A stretch of DNA of 64,000 nucleotides from Flavobacterium channae (lineage in GTDB: Bacteria; Bacteroidota; Bacteroidia; Flavobacteriales; Flavobacteriaceae): the NCBI RefSeq assembly GCF_021172165.1, contig NZ_CP089096.1, positions 1,612,001 to 1,676,000 on the forward strand, read 5' to 3'. The position numbers and the translations under genes are program-made. Positions 35,483 to 44,358 of this stretch are shown piece after piece (the stretch's first letter is position 1; each line of letters begins with the position of its first letter). The notes beneath the pieces were generated by a model. It was not told the origin of the DNA, made no database searches, and saw nothing but the letters and a program-made list of their open reading frames with translations.

Positions 35483-36769
35483 TTAATGAATTAGTAACGT
35501 TTGTATCAAATATGTTACAATTCCAGCGATATAACCTGCTACAGCTAAAGGAGTTATTTTTTTCAAATACCACATAAAAGTAATTTTTTCTTTTTCCATA
35601 ACTGCTATTCCAGCTGCAGATCCAATTACTAACATACTACCACCTGTTCCTGCACATAAAGCAATAAATTCCCATAATGAATTATCCATAGGATAAGTAG
35701 TAAGCGGAAACATTCCTTGAGTTGCTGCAACCAAACTTCCATTATCTACAATAGATGATAAAAAGCCTATTGCAATTACCATAGAATTTACATTTGGTAA
35801 ATGAGCTAATAATATATTGGCTAATTCCCTTAATAGTCCAACTTCTTGCAAAGCAAATACCATTAATAAAATTCCCATAAAGTATAAAATTGAACTAATG
35901 TCAACTTTTGATAACGCATAAGCTACCGAAAATTTATCTTTTTCTTCTTGAGGTTTATTTCTATGATACACTATCGAAACTAAAGAAACCATAGAAAGCG
36001 AAATTAAAACTCCGATAAATGGTGGCAAACCAGTTAACGCTTTAATAATTGGTACCAAAACTAGTCCTATAACTCCAGCAACAAAAACACTCATACTACC
36101 TCGCATTTTTTCTTCCTGCTTAACTTGTGCCATAGAAACCTGAGCTCTTAAAACTGCAAATCCTCTCATTCTAAAACTTGCAATTACAACCGGAACTAAC
36201 AATACCATGATTGATGGCAAAATTAACGCCTTAACAATTCCAAAAGAACTTACTTGTCCTCCAATCCATAACAACGTAGTTGTAACGTCACCTATCGGAC
36301 TAAAAGCACCACCAGCATTAGCCGCAATAACAACTATTCCGGTTAATATCATTCTTATCTCGCTCTTTGGCATTAACTTTCGCAATAAAGTCACCATAAT
36401 AATTGCTGTTGCCAAGTTGTCCAATAATGCCGATAAAACAAACGTGATAAAAGCCACTATCCATAACAATTGAAATACAGAAGTTGTTCTAATTCTGCTT
36501 GTTATAACTGTAAACCCTTTGTGAATATCAATTAACTCAACAATCGTCATTGCTCCCATTAAAAATATTAGCAATCCAGAAATTTCACCAAAAAAGTGCA
36601 TTAATTTTTCAGTAACTAAATGTTGATCATCATGACTAAATAATGCAATAACAACCCAACAAAATGTTCCTGTTAATAGCGCTGATATTGTTTTATTTAT
36701 TCTAATTGGAGATTCAAGGATAACAGATAAGTATCCGAAAATTGTGACTGCAAGTAATATTGTTATCAT
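35483..36769 (-). CDS. nhaD: Sodium/proton antiporter NhaD
   Basis: A 428-residue inner-membrane antiporter with about twelve hydrophobic segments. The family signature SALLDNLATAIIMVTLLRKLM and the SPIGDVTTTLLWIGGQ and GTGGSMLVIGSAAGIAVM stretches place it in the NhaD/ion-transporter superfamily. It exports Na+ (or Li+) at alkaline pH. Its stop is followed within about 10 bases on the minus strand by an NTF2-like gene. It is divergent from panB. Confidence 0.92.
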   Translation of the reverse strand: MITILLAVTIFGYLSVILESPIRINKTISALLTGTFCWVVIALFSHDDQHLVTEKLMHFFGEISGLLIFLMGAMTIVELIDIHKGFTVITSRIRTTSVFQLLWIVAFITFVLSALLDNLATAIIMVTLLRKLMPKSEIRMILTGIVVIAANAGGAFSPIGDVTTTLLWIGGQVSSFGIVKALILPSIMVLLVPVVIASFRMRGFAVLRAQVSMAQVKQEEKMRGSMSVFVAGVIGLVLVPIIKALTGLPPFIGVLISLSMVSLVSIVYHRNKPQEEKDKFSVAYALSKVDISSILYFMGILLMVFALQEVGLLRELANILLAHLPNVNSMVIAIGFLSSIVDNGSLVAATQGMFPLTTYPMDNSLWEFIALCAGTGGSMLVIGSAAGIAVMEKEKITFMWYLKKITPLAVAGYIAGIVTYLIQTLLIH

Positions 36770-36904
36770 TTTATGATATAGTGTTAAAAGTGGTACTAAT
36801 TTAATAGATTAAATCAATATAAATTTAATATTAGGCAAATATTTTTTTAGAGTTTTAAAAAAGAAAATAACATTTATTACATTTGTACTATAAAGAAAAA
36901 AATT

Positions 36905-37723
36905 ATGTCTGTAGCTAAAAAAGATTACAAAAGAATTACAACTAAAACTCTTATTGAAATGAAAGAAAATGGAGAAAAAATCTCCATGCTTACATCCTAT
37001 GATTTTACAATGGCAAAAATTGTAGATTCAGCTGGAGTTGATGTAATTTTAGTTGGTGATTCTGCAAGTAATGTTATGGCAGGACATGAAACTACGCTTC
37101 CAATAACACTTGACCAAATGATTTACCATGCATCTAGTGTTGTAAGAGCTTGTGACAGAGCTTTAGTCGTTGTAGATTTACCTTTTGGAAGTTATCAATC
37201 AGATTCAAAAGAAGCATTGCGTTCGGCAATCAGAATCATGAAAGAAAGTGGCGGACATGCTGTAAAACTTGAAGGTGGTAGCGAAATTAAAGATTCCATC
37301 AAAAAAATCTTAAATGCTGGTATTCCTGTTATGGGACATTTAGGATTAACACCACAATCTATTTATAAATTTGGAACTTACACAGTAAGAGCTAAAGAAG
37401 ATGCTGAAGCAGAAAAACTAATTGAAGATGCTAAAATGCTAGAAAGATTAGGTTGTTTTTCTTTAGTATTGGAAAAAATTCCTGCAAAATTAGCTGAACA
37501 AGTAGCAAAAAGTATTTCGATTCCTGTTATTGGAATTGGTGCTGGTGGAGGTGTTGATGGTCAGGTGCTTGTAATTCATGATATGTTAGGTATGAATAAC
37601 GAGTTTAGTCCAAGATTCTTGCGTCGTTATTTGAATTTATACGAACAAATGACAAATGCAATTGGACAGTATGTTACCGATGTAAAATCTCAGGATTTTC
37701 CTAATGCTAACGAACAATATTAA
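36905..37723 (+). CDS. panB: 3-methyl-2-oxobutanoate hydroxymethyltransferase
   Basis: A 272-residue TIM-barrel enzyme making ketopantoate for pantothenate and CoA. Metal-binding [22 protein letters not shown], the PFGSYQSD loop, VKLEGG and [14 protein letters not shown] are intact. The catalytic Glu near LEKIPAKLA is present. The C-terminal part [11 protein letters not shown] is typical. It leads a plus-strand run with a pseudouridine synthase, a DUF5723 gene and a YpfJ-type gene. Confidence 0.96.
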   Translation: MSVAKKDYKRITTKTLIEMKENGEKISMLTSYDFTMAKIVDSAGVDVILVGDSASNVMAGHETTLPITLDQMIYHASSVVRACDRALVVVDLPFGSYQSDSKEALRSAIRIMKESGGHAVKLEGGSEIKDSIKKILNAGIPVMGHLGLTPQSIYKFGTYTVRAKEDAEAEKLIEDAKMLERLGCFSLVLEKIPAKLAEQVAKSISIPVIGIGAGGGVDGQVLVIHDMLGMNNEFSPRFLRRYLNLYEQMTNAIGQYVTDVKSQDFPNANEQY

Positions 37724-37725
37724 TT

Positions 37726-38421
37726 GTGTCTGTAAAAGAAATTTCAACTAAAGACAACCTTCAAATCCTTCATGAGGACAATCATATAATTGTCATCAAT
37801 AAACGTGTTGGCGATATTGTTCAAGGTGACAAAACGGGCGACAAACCTTTATCTGATGTTGTAAAAGAATACATAAAAGTTAAATATAATAAACCTGGAG
37901 ATGTATTTCTAGGTGTTGTTCATCGTTTAGATAGACCAACTACTGGTATTGTAGTATTTGCCAAAACTTCAAAAGCGCTTTCTCGCTTAAATGAAACTTT
38001 TAAAAATAGAGAAACTCAAAAAACATATTGGGCAGTTGTAAAAAACTGTCCACCTAAAGAAAAAGATACTTTAGTTCATTTTTTAAAAAGAAATCCAAAA
38101 AACAATACTTCAAAAGCACATTTAAAAGAAGTTCCAGATAGTAAAAAAGCAAGTTTAAGTTATCAAATAATAAAAAAATTAGACAATTATTTTGTGCTTG
38201 AAATCGATTTACATACCGGAAGACACCACCAAATTAGAGCACAACTACAAGCAATAGGATGTCCTATAAAAGGTGACTTAAAATATGGTTTTGACAGAAG
38301 TAACCCAGATGGTGGTATTCATTTACATGCCAAAAAGTTAGTGTTAAAACATCCTGTTTCAAAAGAAATTATTATTTTTAATGCACCTACACCAAAAGAT
38401 CCAATTTGGAATTCACTATAA
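37726..38421 (+). CDS. RluA-family pseudouridine synthase
   Basis: A 231-residue enzyme that isomerises uridine in rRNA or tRNA. The start is GTG two bases after the panB stop. Motif I (HEDNHIIVINKRVGDIVQGDK), the catalytic Asp in HRLDRPTTG and the C-terminal motif TGRHHQIRAQLQAIGCPIKGDLKYG are intact. It has no S4 domain, so it is a short RluA-type protein, perhaps TruC- or RluD-like. The exact target uridine is unknown. Confidence 0.92.
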   Translation: MSVKEISTKDNLQILHEDNHIIVINKRVGDIVQGDKTGDKPLSDVVKEYIKVKYNKPGDVFLGVVHRLDRPTTGIVVFAKTSKALSRLNETFKNRETQKTYWAVVKNCPPKEKDTLVHFLKRNPKNNTSKAHLKEVPDSKKASLSYQIIKKLDNYFVLEIDLHTGRHHQIRAQLQAIGCPIKGDLKYGFDRSNPDGGIHLHAKKLVLKHPVSKEIIIFNAPTPKDPIWNSL

Positions 38422-38433
38422 CTTTTAATAACT

Positions 38434-39786
38434 ATGAAAAAAACAATTCTATCTCTATCGCTACTTTTAGGATGTTTTTCCTATTCACAAGAACATTTCT
38501 CAGGTATTTCTACTTCTAAGCGAGGTGGGCTTTTAAATGCCAATAACAATCCTGCCGAATTAGTGAACATGAGCACAAAATTTGAAGTAAATGCTTTTAA
38601 TTTCTCATTAGGAATGGCTAACAACAAATTAAGTTTTAGCGATTTGGTTAGTGGTGACAATTTAGAAGATAAAATCTTTGAAGGAAATGAAGCGGTAAAT
38701 TTAAGATTAGATGCACAAATTTTCGGACCATCATTTGCCATGAAATACAAAAAATGGGGATTTGGATTAACTTCTGTAGCCAATGTTAAAGCCAATGTGA
38801 TTAATGTAGACCCTAAATTAGGTGATGCAATTCAGAATGGGGAATTGAGTAATATTTTTTCACAAACTGAAATTTCATCAAATGATAATCAAAGATTAAA
38901 TGCAACAACTTGGGGTGAAATTGATTTAACTATTGCAAGAAACCTAATCGATTTACCAAAACATAAATTAAATGTTGGTACTAATTTAAGATTATTATTT
39001 CCCGGAGCTTACGCTAACTTTTCTGCTACCAACTTAAACGGAACAATCGTAAACAATTTTGGAGATATTTCATTAGTTGATGCTTCTGCGAACATTAATA
39101 TTGCTTATGCAGGCGTTTTAGCAAATGATTATAATGATCAAGGCAATTACAACGAATTTTTCTCTCAAGGAATAAATGGATTTGCAGCTGATTTAGCTGT
39201 GAATTATCGTTGGAAAGACGAAAATGATCCTGCTAGTTATCGTTTAAACGCAGGTTTGTCTATAAAAAATATCGGTTCCATGACTTTTAAATCAGATAAC
39301 AATTTGAGTAAAAACTACATTTTAGATGTTAGTGGTTTAGAAAGTTTGGATTTAAATCAATTTGAAAACGTGGAAAGTTTAACTGAAATTGAAGCCATTT
39401 TGAATGATCCAGTAAATGCAGCTTATTTTCAATCAACTTCTAGTACTGATGATTATACGGTAAAATTACCAACAGTTATTAATGCTTACGCAGATGTACG
39501 ATTAACAAAAAAATGGTTTGTAACAGGAAGTATTTATCAAAAAGTAAATGATGATTCAGAAAGTGATTTTATAACAACTCAAAATTCTTATACTTTAATT
39601 CCTAGATTTACAACTAAATGGTTTGAAGCTTATGCTCCTTTAGCAGCTAATGAAATTTCTGGATTTACAAGTGGAATTGGTTTTAGATTATCTGGATTTT
39701 TTATTGGTTCAAATAGTGTTTTCACAGCATTAGCAGATAGCGGAAAACAAGCAGATTTATATTTAGGAGTTCGATTCGGATTTTAA
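38434..39786 (+). CDS. DUF5723 outer-membrane beta-barrel-like protein
   Basis: A 450-residue exported protein with a signal peptide (about 1-18, CFSYSQ). The rest is rich in Asn, Gly, Ala and aromatic residues and ends with a Phe in LYLGVRFGF, as outer-membrane barrels do. The start of the mature part, RGGLLNANNNPAELVN, is the mark of DUF5723. Members occur only in Bacteroidota and are likely surface proteins. It lies 12 bases after the pseudouridine synthase stop. Confidence 0.85.
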   Translation: MKKTILSLSLLLGCFSYSQEHFSGISTSKRGGLLNANNNPAELVNMSTKFEVNAFNFSLGMANNKLSFSDLVSGDNLEDKIFEGNEAVNLRLDAQIFGPSFAMKYKKWGFGLTSVANVKANVINVDPKLGDAIQNGELSNIFSQTEISSNDNQRLNATTWGEIDLTIARNLIDLPKHKLNVGTNLRLLFPGAYANFSATNLNGTIVNNFGDISLVDASANINIAYAGVLANDYNDQGNYNEFFSQGINGFAADLAVNYRWKDENDPASYRLNAGLSIKNIGSMTFKSDNNLSKNYILDVSGLESLDLNQFENVESLTEIEAILNDPVNAAYFQSTSSTDDYTVKLPTVINAYADVRLTKKWFVTGSIYQKVNDDSESDFITTQNSYTLIPRFTTKWFEAYAPLAANEISGFTSGIGFRLSGFFIGSNSVFTALADSGKQADLYLGVRFGF

Positions 39787-39805
39787 TTAATTAAAAATAA
39801 ATAAT

Positions 39806-40660
39806 ATGAAATGGAAAGGTAGACGTCAAAGTGACAACGTAGAAGACAGAAGAGGAATGTCGGGCGGTGGAAAAGTAGTTGCTGGTGGTGGTGCCATCGC
39901 AATAGTATTCTTTTTAGTAAAAATGTTTTTCCCAGAGGCAGCTCCTTTCGTTGATACAATCCAACAAAGTCAAGGTGGGCAACAAACAGAACAAGTTGAA
40001 CAAAGAGAATTAACACCTGAAGAAAAAGAAATGGGTGAATTTGTAAAAACTGTTTTTGCTGATACTGAAGATATTTGGACTAAAATATTCGAAGAAAACA
40101 ATCTTGGCACTTACAAACAACCAAAAATGGTTTTATTTACAGGTTCTGTAGAAACTGCTTGTGGTGGTGCTAGTTCAGCTTCAGGTCCATTCTATTGCCC
40201 TGGAGATCATAAAGTATATATGGATTTGGCTTTCTTTGAAGAATTAAGAACCCGTTTTGGTGCAAAAGGTGGCGATTTTGCCATTGCTTATGTAATTGCT
40301 CACGAAGTAGGACATCATGTGCAAACTGTTTTAGGAACTTCAGGAAAAGTACGCAAACTACAACAAGGAAGAAGTGAAGCTAAGGCTAATAAACTTTCAG
40401 TTTGTTTGGAATTACAGGCCGATTTTTATGGCGGTTTATGGGCACACTACAATCAGAAATATTTAGAAGAAGGTGATATTGATGAGGCTTTAAGTGCTGC
40501 TCATGCTGTAGGTGACGATGCAATTCAAAGTAAAATGCAAGGTCATGTTGTACCTGATTCATTTACTCATGGTTCATCTGAACAACGTATGAAATGGTTC
40601 ATGAGAGGTTTTAAATCGGGTGACATTAATCAAGGTGATACCTTTTCTGAAGAATTATAA
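39806..40660 (+). CDS. YpfJ-type neutral zinc metallopeptidase
   Basis: A 284-residue membrane-anchored protease. The N-terminus MKWKGRRQSDNVEDRRG is diagnostic. It is followed by one membrane segment (about 26-45), a short linker and the peptidase region with FYCPGDHKVYMDLAFFEELR and the zinc motif HEVGHHVQ, with LELQADFYGGLWA further on carrying the third ligand. It probably degrades periplasmic proteins. It is the last gene of the panB run and ends at a strong terminator. Confidence 0.9.
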   Translation: MKWKGRRQSDNVEDRRGMSGGGKVVAGGGAIAIVFFLVKMFFPEAAPFVDTIQQSQGGQQTEQVEQRELTPEEKEMGEFVKTVFADTEDIWTKIFEENNLGTYKQPKMVLFTGSVETACGGASSASGPFYCPGDHKVYMDLAFFEELRTRFGAKGGDFAIAYVIAHEVGHHVQTVLGTSGKVRKLQQGRSEAKANKLSVCLELQADFYGGLWAHYNQKYLEEGDIDEALSAAHAVGDDAIQSKMQGHVVPDSFTHGSSEQRMKWFMRGFKSGDINQGDTFSEEL

Positions 40661-40746
40661 TTTTAATTACCTATTTTTTTAAATTAGATAAAAAATAGAT
40701 ATTGATTTTAGATAATTCGTAAAACGAAAAATACAATCGAATTTTT

Positions 40747-40782
40747 AAGGTATGTTCAAGCAGTTTTTGAACATACCTTTTT
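40747..40782 (+). terminator. Terminator of the panB run
   Basis: AAGGTATGTTCAA pairs with TTGAACATACCTT, followed by T residues, about 90 bases after the YpfJ-type stop. Confidence 0.85.
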
Positions 40783-40808
40783 TATTTTTGGAAAAATAAA
40801 ATTATAAA

Positions 40809-42164
40809 ATGAAAGTAGGAATCGACGCGATACAATTTGAAATCCCAAAAATTTACTTACCCATTTCAACCTTAGCACATCACAGAAATATTGAAGCTGA
40901 TAAATTAATAAAAGGTCTTGGTTTACATAAAATGAGTTTTTTAGATGTGAATCAAGATATTGTAACTCTAGGTGCAAATGCTTTATTAAAACTTATTGAA
41001 CAAGAAAATATCAACCTTTCTGAGATTTCTAAAATTTATGTTGGAACAGAAAGCGGTGTGGATAACTCAAAACCTATTGCTTCTTATATTCTAAATTTAA
41101 TTGAACAAAAGCTAGGTGCAAATGCACTTCAAAACTGCGATGTTGTTGATTTAACTTTCGCTTGTATTGGTGCTGTTGATGCTTTACAAACTTGTACCGA
41201 CTACATTAGATTACATCCAAATAAAAAAGCCATTGTAATTGCAACTGACAACGCTAAATATGATTTAAATTCGACTGGTGAATATACTCAAGGAGCTGGT
41301 GCAATTGCGATGCTTATAACGGCAAATCCTAAAATTGTAGCTTTCTCAAATGAAACGGGTGTTTCTACCGAAGGTGTTTTTGATTTTTTTAAACCAAAAC
41401 AAACCATCAATAAAAATGCAATTACAGGAAATGAAGCAAATGAAAATTGGTTTGATATTTTAGAATCAGAAGTTACCGTAATCAAAGAACAACCAGTTTT
41501 TGATGGACAATATTCCAATCAATGTTATATCAATCGAATTACTGCTGCTTATGAAAACTATAAAAAAGAAAGCAATCAAACTGATGTAATTTTCAATAAT
41601 TGGAATTTAATTTTAATGCACCTTCCCTACTGTTTTCAAGGTAGAAGAACTTTCATCGAAATTTTTGCTAATGAAAATCCCGATTTGTTAAACCAACAAG
41701 AAGGCGAAACAGTAAAAGATAAAATAAGAGCATTGTCAAAATCACCAGAATATTTGGCACTGGTAAATTCAAAAATATATCCTTCTGAAATTGCTTCAGG
41801 TTCTGTAGGCAATATTTATACTGGTTCTATTTTTCTAGGTTTACTTTCGGCTTTGTATTATTCGGCAACAGAAAGTGCTGATTTAGTTTCTAAAAAAATA
41901 GGATTTATTGCCTATGGAAGCGGTTCAAAATCAAAAGTTTTTGAAGGCGAAATTCAAGCGCATTGGAAAGAAACAATATTAAAAACCAACTTAACTGAAC
42001 AACTTGAACATAGAGTTCCAATTGATTTTGAAACCTATGAAAAACTACACAAAAAAGAACAAAAAACTCCTGTTTTAGAGGCTAAAAACGAATTCGTATT
42101 GGATTATATTGAAAATAATAATCCTGTTTTAAAAGGCGCTCGATATTATAAATTTGTAGAATAA
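40809..42164 (+). CDS. Hydroxymethylglutaryl-CoA synthase
   Basis: A 451-residue thiolase-fold enzyme that makes HMG-CoA from acetoacetyl-CoA and acetyl-CoA, the entry to the mevalonate pathway. The catalytic Glu lies in GTESGVDNSK, the nucleophile Cys in TFACIGAVDAL, and the His in HLPYCFQGR. The SGSVGNIYTGSIFLGLLS stretch is typical. The C-terminus is longer than in short bacterial forms. It stands alone; other mevalonate genes are not in the window. Its stop codon is part of a hairpin shared with comM. Confidence 0.92.
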   Translation: MKVGIDAIQFEIPKIYLPISTLAHHRNIEADKLIKGLGLHKMSFLDVNQDIVTLGANALLKLIEQENINLSEISKIYVGTESGVDNSKPIASYILNLIEQKLGANALQNCDVVDLTFACIGAVDALQTCTDYIRLHPNKKAIVIATDNAKYDLNSTGEYTQGAGAIAMLITANPKIVAFSNETGVSTEGVFDFFKPKQTINKNAITGNEANENWFDILESEVTVIKEQPVFDGQYSNQCYINRITAAYENYKKESNQTDVIFNNWNLILMHLPYCFQGRRTFIEIFANENPDLLNQQEGETVKDKIRALSKSPEYLALVNSKIYPSEIASGSVGNIYTGSIFLGLLSALYYSATESADLVSKKIGFIAYGSGSKSKVFEGEIQAHWKETILKTNLTEQLEHRVPIDFETYEKLHKKEQKTPVLEAKNEFVLDYIENNNPVLKGARYYKFVE

Positions 42165-42189
42165 GGTTGGTTTTATCCCAACCAACCTT
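42163..42189. terminator. Hairpin spanning the HMG-CoA synthase and comM stop codons
   Basis: AAGGTTGGTT (42163-42172) pairs with AACCAACCTT (42180-42189). It overlaps the stop of the HMG-CoA synthase gene and the last codons of the converging comM gene. It may serve as terminator for both, though the T-runs are weak. Confidence 0.6.
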
Positions 42190-43708
42190 CTCTATCTAAA
42201 CTTCTATACTGAATTGCTTCTGCAATATGGTGCGACTGAATGCTTTCAGAAGTTTCCAAATCGGCAATTGTTCTGGCAACTTTCAAAATTCTATCATAAG
42301 CTCTTGCCGATAAATTCAATCGTTCCATAGCCGTTTTAAGTAATTGCAACGAAACCTCATCTAAAACACAAAATTCACGGATAAGTTTGCTACTCATTTG
42401 TGCATTATAATGAATGTGATCTAAATTTTCAAAACGTACCGATTGAATAACTCTTGCTTTTGTAACACGTTTTCTAATTTCGGCACTACTCTCTGCTTTT
42501 CTTGTTTCAGTTAGTTTTTCAAATGGAACTGGAGTAACTTCAATATGAATATCAATTCTATCTAAAAGCGGTCCCGATATTTTACTCAAATAACGTTGCA
42601 TTTCCATTGGAGATGATGTAACAGGTGCATTTGGATCATTAAAATAACCGCCAGGACTTGGGTTCATACTTGCAACCAACATAAACGAAGATGGATACGT
42701 TATGGTAAATTTAGCTCTTGAAATCGTTACTTCCCTATCTTCTAAAGGTTGACGCATAACTTCTAAAACTTCTCGTTTAAATTCTGGTAATTCATCTAAA
42801 AATAAAACACCGTTATGTGCTAATGAAATTTCACCAGGCTGTGGATAACTTCCGCCTCCGACTAATGAAACCGAACTTGCCGTATGATGTGGACTTCTAA
42901 AAGGACGCTGTGCCATTAAACCTATTGCAGCCGTCTTACCTGCTACCGAATGAATTTTAGTAGTTTCTAAAGCTTCTCTCATCGTCATCGGCGGCAAAAT
43001 ACTTGGCAATCGTTTTGCTAACATCGTTTTCCCTGAACCTGGTGGACCAATCAAAATAATATTATGACCACCAGCTGCTGCAATTTCCATGCAACGTTTT
43101 ATTGATTCTTGTCCTTTGACATCAGCAAAATCATGTTCTGGGAAATCGAGAATTTTACAAAATTCTTCAGAGGTATCAATTTTCGTGGGTTGCAACTCTT
43201 CTTTCCCTTCAAAAAAGCGAATTACCTGCAATACATTCTCAACTCCATAAACATCAAGTCCATCAACGATTGCTGCTTCTTTCACATTCTGAAAAGGTAA
43301 AATCAAACCTTTAAAACCTTCTTCTTTAGCTTTAATTGCTATTGATAACGCTCCTTTTATGGGTTGTAAACCTCCATCTAAAGATAATTCACCCATGATA
43401 ACATAGTTGTGAATTTCTTCGGATTTAATTTGAGAAGAAGCCGCTAAAATACCAACAGCTAATGTGAGGTCGTAAGCAGAACCTTCTTTTCTTAAATCGG
43501 CCGGAGCCATATTAATGGTGATTTTCTTTCCGGGCAGATTGTACCCATTATTTTTTAGAGCGGCAGCAATACGATAACTGCTTTCTTTGATTGCGGAATC
43601 TGGTAATCCTACCAAGTGGTAGCCGATTCCTTTATCGATATTAACTTCTACAGTAATATTCGTGGCTTCAACGCCAAATACGGCGCTTCCAAATACTTTT
43701 ACTAACAT
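42173..43708 (-). CDS. comM: YifB/ComM-family AAA ATPase
   Basis: A 511-residue Mg-chelatase-like AAA+ protein. The N-terminal Lon-type domain (about 1-170) is followed by an AAA+ module with Walker [11 protein letters not shown] and the Walker [23 protein letters not shown]. The C-terminal lid ends [19 protein letters not shown]. ComM homologs are branch-migration helicases in natural transformation, but most Bacteroidota carriers have no tested role. Its end shares a hairpin with the converging gene. Confidence 0.9.
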   Translation of the reverse strand: MLVKVFGSAVFGVEATNITVEVNIDKGIGYHLVGLPDSAIKESSYRIAAALKNNGYNLPGKKITINMAPADLRKEGSAYDLTLAVGILAASSQIKSEEIHNYVIMGELSLDGGLQPIKGALSIAIKAKEEGFKGLILPFQNVKEAAIVDGLDVYGVENVLQVIRFFEGKEELQPTKIDTSEEFCKILDFPEHDFADVKGQESIKRCMEIAAAGGHNIILIGPPGSGKTMLAKRLPSILPPMTMREALETTKIHSVAGKTAAIGLMAQRPFRSPHHTASSVSLVGGGSYPQPGEISLAHNGVLFLDELPEFKREVLEVMRQPLEDREVTISRAKFTITYPSSFMLVASMNPSPGGYFNDPNAPVTSSPMEMQRYLSKISGPLLDRIDIHIEVTPVPFEKLTETRKAESSAEIRKRVTKARVIQSVRFENLDHIHYNAQMSSKLIREFCVLDEVSLQLLKTAMERLNLSARAYDRILKVARTIADLETSESIQSHHIAEAIQYRSLDREGWLG

Positions 43709-43807
43709 GGCTTATACTAAATTAAATGGCTTATAATGATACAAATATAGAAAAAGTATTGAAAAAAATAACTTTTTTATGAATTAGTCAATCTGTTGGC
43801 AATTCAA

Positions 43808-43815
43808 TACTTTTG
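43808..43815 (+). promoter_or_regulatory. -7 box upstream of the GNAT gene at 43847
   Basis: TACTTTTG fits the TAnnTTTG box and lies 32 bases before the ATG at 43847. No good TTG was seen 19 bases upstream. Its position inside a longer frame from 43796 argues for the downstream ATG. Confidence 0.4.
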
Positions 43816-43846
43816 TACTTCGTATTTACTACTATTACTTTTATTT

Positions 43847-44281
43847 ATGAATTTCACCTATATCAATGCTGCTACAGGAGCTTCAAAACAGTTTCCAAAC
43901 AAAACAATTACCCACTTTTTATATACACATCTTGAAGAATTTGGAGATACCGAAGAAGACATTCAAAAATGCATTGATTATGTTTTAAATCCGAATAAAG
44001 GTGGACAAATTATCATTGGAACAGATGAAGAAAAAATCGTAGGAATAGTTATTTTAAATAATACAGGAATGAAAGATTATATTCCTGAAAACATATTGGT
44101 TTATATTGCTATTGACAACTCAAAAAGAGGAAAAGGTTATGGAAAAAAACTTATGGAAAAAGCTATTTCTTCTGTTGAAGGTAATATTGCGCTTCATGTT
44201 GAACCTAATAATCCAGCTAAAGCCTTGTATGAAAAACTTGGTTTTACCAATAAGTACTTAGAAATGCGATTGATAAAATAA
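43847..44281 (+). CDS. GNAT-family N-acetyltransferase
   Basis: A 144-residue acetyltransferase. The acetyl-CoA loop is KRGKGYGKKLMEKAI and the substrate side shows LHVEPNNPAKALYEKLGF, both normal. The upstream frame from 43796 begins with a hydrophobic stretch that could be read as a signal, but the -7 box inside it and the family length favour the ATG at 43847. It stands alone and ends at a bidirectional terminator. Substrate unknown. Confidence 0.82.
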   Translation: MNFTYINAATGASKQFPNKTITHFLYTHLEEFGDTEEDIQKCIDYVLNPNKGGQIIIGTDEEKIVGIVILNNTGMKDYIPENILVYIAIDNSKRGKGYGKKLMEKAISSVEGNIALHVEPNNPAKALYEKLGFTNKYLEMRLIK

Positions 44282-44320
44282 TTTGTATTAAAAATCAATA
44301 ACTTTCAGTTACTCTAAATA

Positions 44321-44353
44321 AAAATCCCAATCGTTTGATTGGGATTTTTATTT
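44321..44353. terminator. Bidirectional terminator between GNAT and DsbD-like genes
   Basis: AAAATCCCAATC pairs with GATTGGGATTTT around a four-base loop with T-rich flanks. Confidence 0.85.
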
Positions 44354-44358
44354 CATAA

